Source of the DNA: Candidatus Aminicenantota bacterium | GTDB lineage: Bacteria; Acidobacteriota; Aminicenantia; UBA2199 | Length of the DNA stretch: 34,012 bases | Assembly (NCBI GenBank): GCA_011772425.1 | Contig: WVZO01000364.1 | Location: 278-34,289 of the forward strand | Reading direction: 5' to 3' | Notes under the pieces: generated by a model | Told to the model about the DNA's origin: nothing | Seen by the model: only the letters and a program-made list of their open reading frames with translations | Database searches by the model: none | Translations under genes and position numbers: made by a program | Part shown: positions 32,240 to 34,012 of the stretch, one piece after another | How the letters are laid out: each line of letters starts with the position of its first letter | How positions within the stretch are numbered: the stretch's first letter is position 1

Positions 32240-33292
32240 ATGGTTTCAGGCAAAAGGATTTTATTTTTTTTAATATGCTTAAGCTTTTTGTGTTTTACAT
32301 CAACGGCAAAAGATTCTTCAGCAGGAGCAACGGAGCAGAAAACAAAGCCCGGCGAGTTGTTTCCTGAAATTAAACCCTTTAAAACCGGTTTTTTAAAGGT
32401 AAGCCAGTTACATGAAATTTATTATGAATGCTGCGGTAATCCACAAGGAAAACCGGTTATGGTTTTACATGGCGGGCCAGGTTACGGCAGCTACCCCCGC
32501 CTTCGCCGCTATTTCAACCCAGTGAAGTTTTTCATTGTATTGCACGATCAAAGGGGAGCCGGGAAGTCGAAACCATCCAATGAAATCCGGGAGAATACCA
32601 CCCAAGACCTGGTAGAGGATATCGAACGGCTCAGAAATCACCTTAAACTCAAAAAAGTCCTTATTTTCGGCGGTTCCTGGGGAACAACACTGGCCCTGGC
32701 GTATGCGCAAACATACCCGGACAATGTGACAGGAATGATCCTGCGGGGAGTATTTACCGGTTCAAAAGAGGAGATTGAATTTCATTATAAAGGCATTAGG
32801 CATTTCTATCCCGCCGAGTATGACCAGTTAAGAAAAACAATACCAAAGGATGAAACACGTCTAATTCCCGATTATATCTGGCATTTACTCCAGGGCAATG
32901 ATGCAGCAGAACAGGAAAAGTGTCTGATGGCGCTGGGAAGACTTGAATTTAAAATGACAAGATTGGAAGTCCCGGATGAGACTCTTTCCAGGTATTTTTC
33001 CCGGGTATCTTTTAAGGATTTTAAGCAATCTTACATCATAGATATTTACTATGCCAGCAACCGCCTTTTCCTGGAGGAAGGGCAAATACTGCGAAACTGC
33101 ACAAAAATCAGGCATATCCCTATTACCCTAATCAATGGACGTTACGATATGGCCTCTCCACCTATAGGTGCCTATCGACTTCATCAACGCCTGCCAAAAT
33201 CAAAATTGATTATTGTAGAAAAGGCCGGTCACAGCGAAACTGAGCCGGGAATTACAAAAGCTATTCTTAAAGCCGTTTCAGAGTTCGAGTAG
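32240..33292 (+). CDS. Secreted alpha/beta hydrolase, proline iminopeptidase-like, copy B
   Basis: This 350-residue protein has the same signal peptide (KRILFFLICLSFLCF) and hydrolase motifs as the copy at 15925: HGGPGYGSYP, GGSWGTTL with the nucleophile Ser, NGRYDMASPP with Asp and KAGHSETEP with His. Differences cluster around the signal-peptide exit and at surface positions, and all catalytic residues are kept in both copies. This copy has AGAGGAGG before its ATG, with an N-terminal MVS in place of MK, and is likely co-transcribed with the nuclease-like gene 54 bp upstream. The two copies therefore differ in how they start. Proline iminopeptidase activity is inferred from family resemblance. 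Confidence 0.88.
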   Translation: MVSGKRILFFLICLSFLCFTSTAKDSSAGATEQKTKPGELFPEIKPFKTGFLKVSQLHEIYYECCGNPQGKPVMVLHGGPGYGSYPRLRRYFNPVKFFIVLHDQRGAGKSKPSNEIRENTTQDLVEDIERLRNHLKLKKVLIFGGSWGTTLALAYAQTYPDNVTGMILRGVFTGSKEEIEFHYKGIRHFYPAEYDQLRKTIPKDETRLIPDYIWHLLQGNDAAEQEKCLMALGRLEFKMTRLEVPDETLSRYFSRVSFKDFKQSYIIDIYYASNRLFLEEGQILRNCTKIRHIPITLINGRYDMASPPIGAYRLHQRLPKSKLIIVEKAGHSETEPGITKAILKAVSEFE

Positions 33293-33405
33293 GCCTTCGG
33301 CGACCAGGGGGCTCTTTTCGAGAAAACTGCCCCCTGGACCCCCGCAAAAGCTTTTTATACAAGGTCAATCATCGTACCACACTTCATAAGGGTATTTCCC
33401 ACTGG
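33293..33405 (+). repeat. CCAGGGGGC hairpin element, long copy 7
   Basis: Arms CCAGGGGGC (33304-33312) and GCCCCCTGG (33329-33337) form a perfect 9-bp stem. The downstream part matches 5218-5264. It starts immediately after the hydrolase stop codon. The following 33406-33577 has AATTTGG-type and AACTGCC-type low-complexity sequence and no gene. Confidence 0.85.
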
Positions 33406-33577
33406 TACCATTCTCTTTCTTTTCTTCCTACTTGCTAACTGCCAACTGCCAATTGCCAATTGACTTCGTACCCCATTATGGTCGTTGTACTTCGTTTCGA
33501 AAGAAGGGTTTGTAATTTGGGATTTGGAATTTGTTTGTAATTTGGGATTTGTAATTTGGAATTTTCTTTTTCTTGTA

Positions 33578-34012
33578 TTACGTAAACTTCGGGACAATCT
33601 TTACTATTATACTTTTTTTACTTATCATTCCTGCTTTTTCTTTCTTTATAAAAACAATCCTGTACACACCTATAAACCCGGGACCTGGCTGCCAGTAAAA
33701 AATACCTCTTTCGCTATCCAGTGTGGAGCCGATTGGAAGTGGCCTTATTTGATTGCCCACCACCAGGTAACCGGTGTAGAAGTTTGAATTATCTGAGTTG
33801 CCCTCCTCAACCTCAGCCTTAACCTCAACCTCAGCTCTGTTGTTATTGAGATTTATTTCTACCCGTTCCAATTCCCTGATTTCAATATTTATAAAGCCTT
33901 TTTCATCGGGAACCATTTTTTGCGGTGTGTTATTTCGTTTATAACCCTTTGTAATTTCAATGGGCTCAGAGTAATCAACAGGAATCCGGAAAAGTCTTTT
34001 ATTGTCCAATGA
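33578..34012 (-). CDS. 3' end of a surface protein sharing the VCBS protein's C-terminal domain (partial)
   Basis: Only the last ~144 codons are in the window; the frame remains open at the right edge. The sequence RIPVDYSEPIEITKGYKR, then GYLVVGNQIRPLPIGSTLDS and RGIFYWQPGPGFIGVYRIVF, corresponds closely to the C-terminal domain of the protein at 27205 (IPVDYFTPVKIKKGY, LPIGSTLDPVRGVFSWQPGP). It lacks Cys and looks like a beta-rich domain. Presence at the end of at least two proteins suggests a common anchoring or sorting function, but that is inference. No start is assigned. Confidence 0.8.
   Translation of the reverse strand, partial: SLDNKRLFRIPVDYSEPIEITKGYKRNNTPQKMVPDEKGFINIEIRELERVEINLNNNRAEVEVKAEVEEGNSDNSNFYTGYLVVGNQIRPLPIGSTLDSERGIFYWQPGPGFIGVYRIVFIKKEKAGMISKKSIIVKIVPKFT

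Noticed and set aside
1-34012. tRNA, rRNA, CRISPR arrays, transposases and integrases
   Set aside because: Read-through of both strands gave no cloverleaf-like, rRNA-like or recombinase sequence that I could support.

Overview
The window looks like a chromosomal segment of an anaerobic, non-model bacterium. Moderate GC, clear sigma70-type promoters with 17-bp spacers, strong AGGAGG ribosome sites, a lanthipeptide leader of the KKxxLNxKxTIANL type, VCBS and RHS surface proteins, and an anaerobic acyl-CoA gene set all fit an uncultured lineage such as Candidatus Aminicenantota or a related Acidobacteriota-like group. That assignment is inference from gene types, not from a marker gene. No rRNA, tRNA or CRISPR was seen.

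Layout. (1) 1-5150 is accessory: two paralogous ~258-aa proteins of unknown function, a MazE/MazF-type toxin-antitoxin pair with its own promoter and operator-like palindrome, a deleted membrane-protein gene, an orphan class I lanthipeptide precursor (3722-3886), a Cys-motif membrane protein and an isochorismatase-family hydrolase. (2) 5366-15100 is a metabolic divergon. The leftward operon has a ketopantoate-reductase-like oxidoreductase, a HgdC-type activator ATPase, a 2-hydroxyacyl-CoA dehydratase subunit and an ADP-forming acyl-CoA synthetase. The rightward operon has acyl-CoA dehydrogenase, thiolase, 3-hydroxyacyl-CoA dehydrogenase and enoyl-CoA hydratase. Two promoters with 17-bp spacers face away from each other around a perfect 7-bp inverted repeat. 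Together they suggest 2-hydroxyacyl-CoA dehydration feeding beta-oxidation, with acyl-CoA to acid conversion making ATP. (3) 15101-17400 is scar tissue: repeats, a methyltransferase-like fragment, a duplicated alpha/beta hydrolase and a possible cytochrome fragment. (4) 17439-25675 is the most striking unit: one promoter, a short upstream ORF and hairpin, a nitrile-hydratase-leader (NHLP) RiPP precursor, a PqqD-like/radical SAM/SPASM maturase and a 2120-residue RHS protein whose tip has an HEXXH metallopeptidase-like motif. (5) 25676-34012 holds a 5'-truncated SIS-domain gene, then a cassette with a VCBS-repeat surface protein, two small ORFs, an AAA-ATPase/PD-(D/E)XK protein and a second copy of the hydrolase, then the 3' end of another surface protein.

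Cutting across these regions are two repeat systems: a family of CCAGGGGGC hairpin elements whose stems show compensatory changes between copies, and a cassette (15717-17002 and 27077-33316) with the same left boundary against two different broken genes. All comparisons were made by eye.
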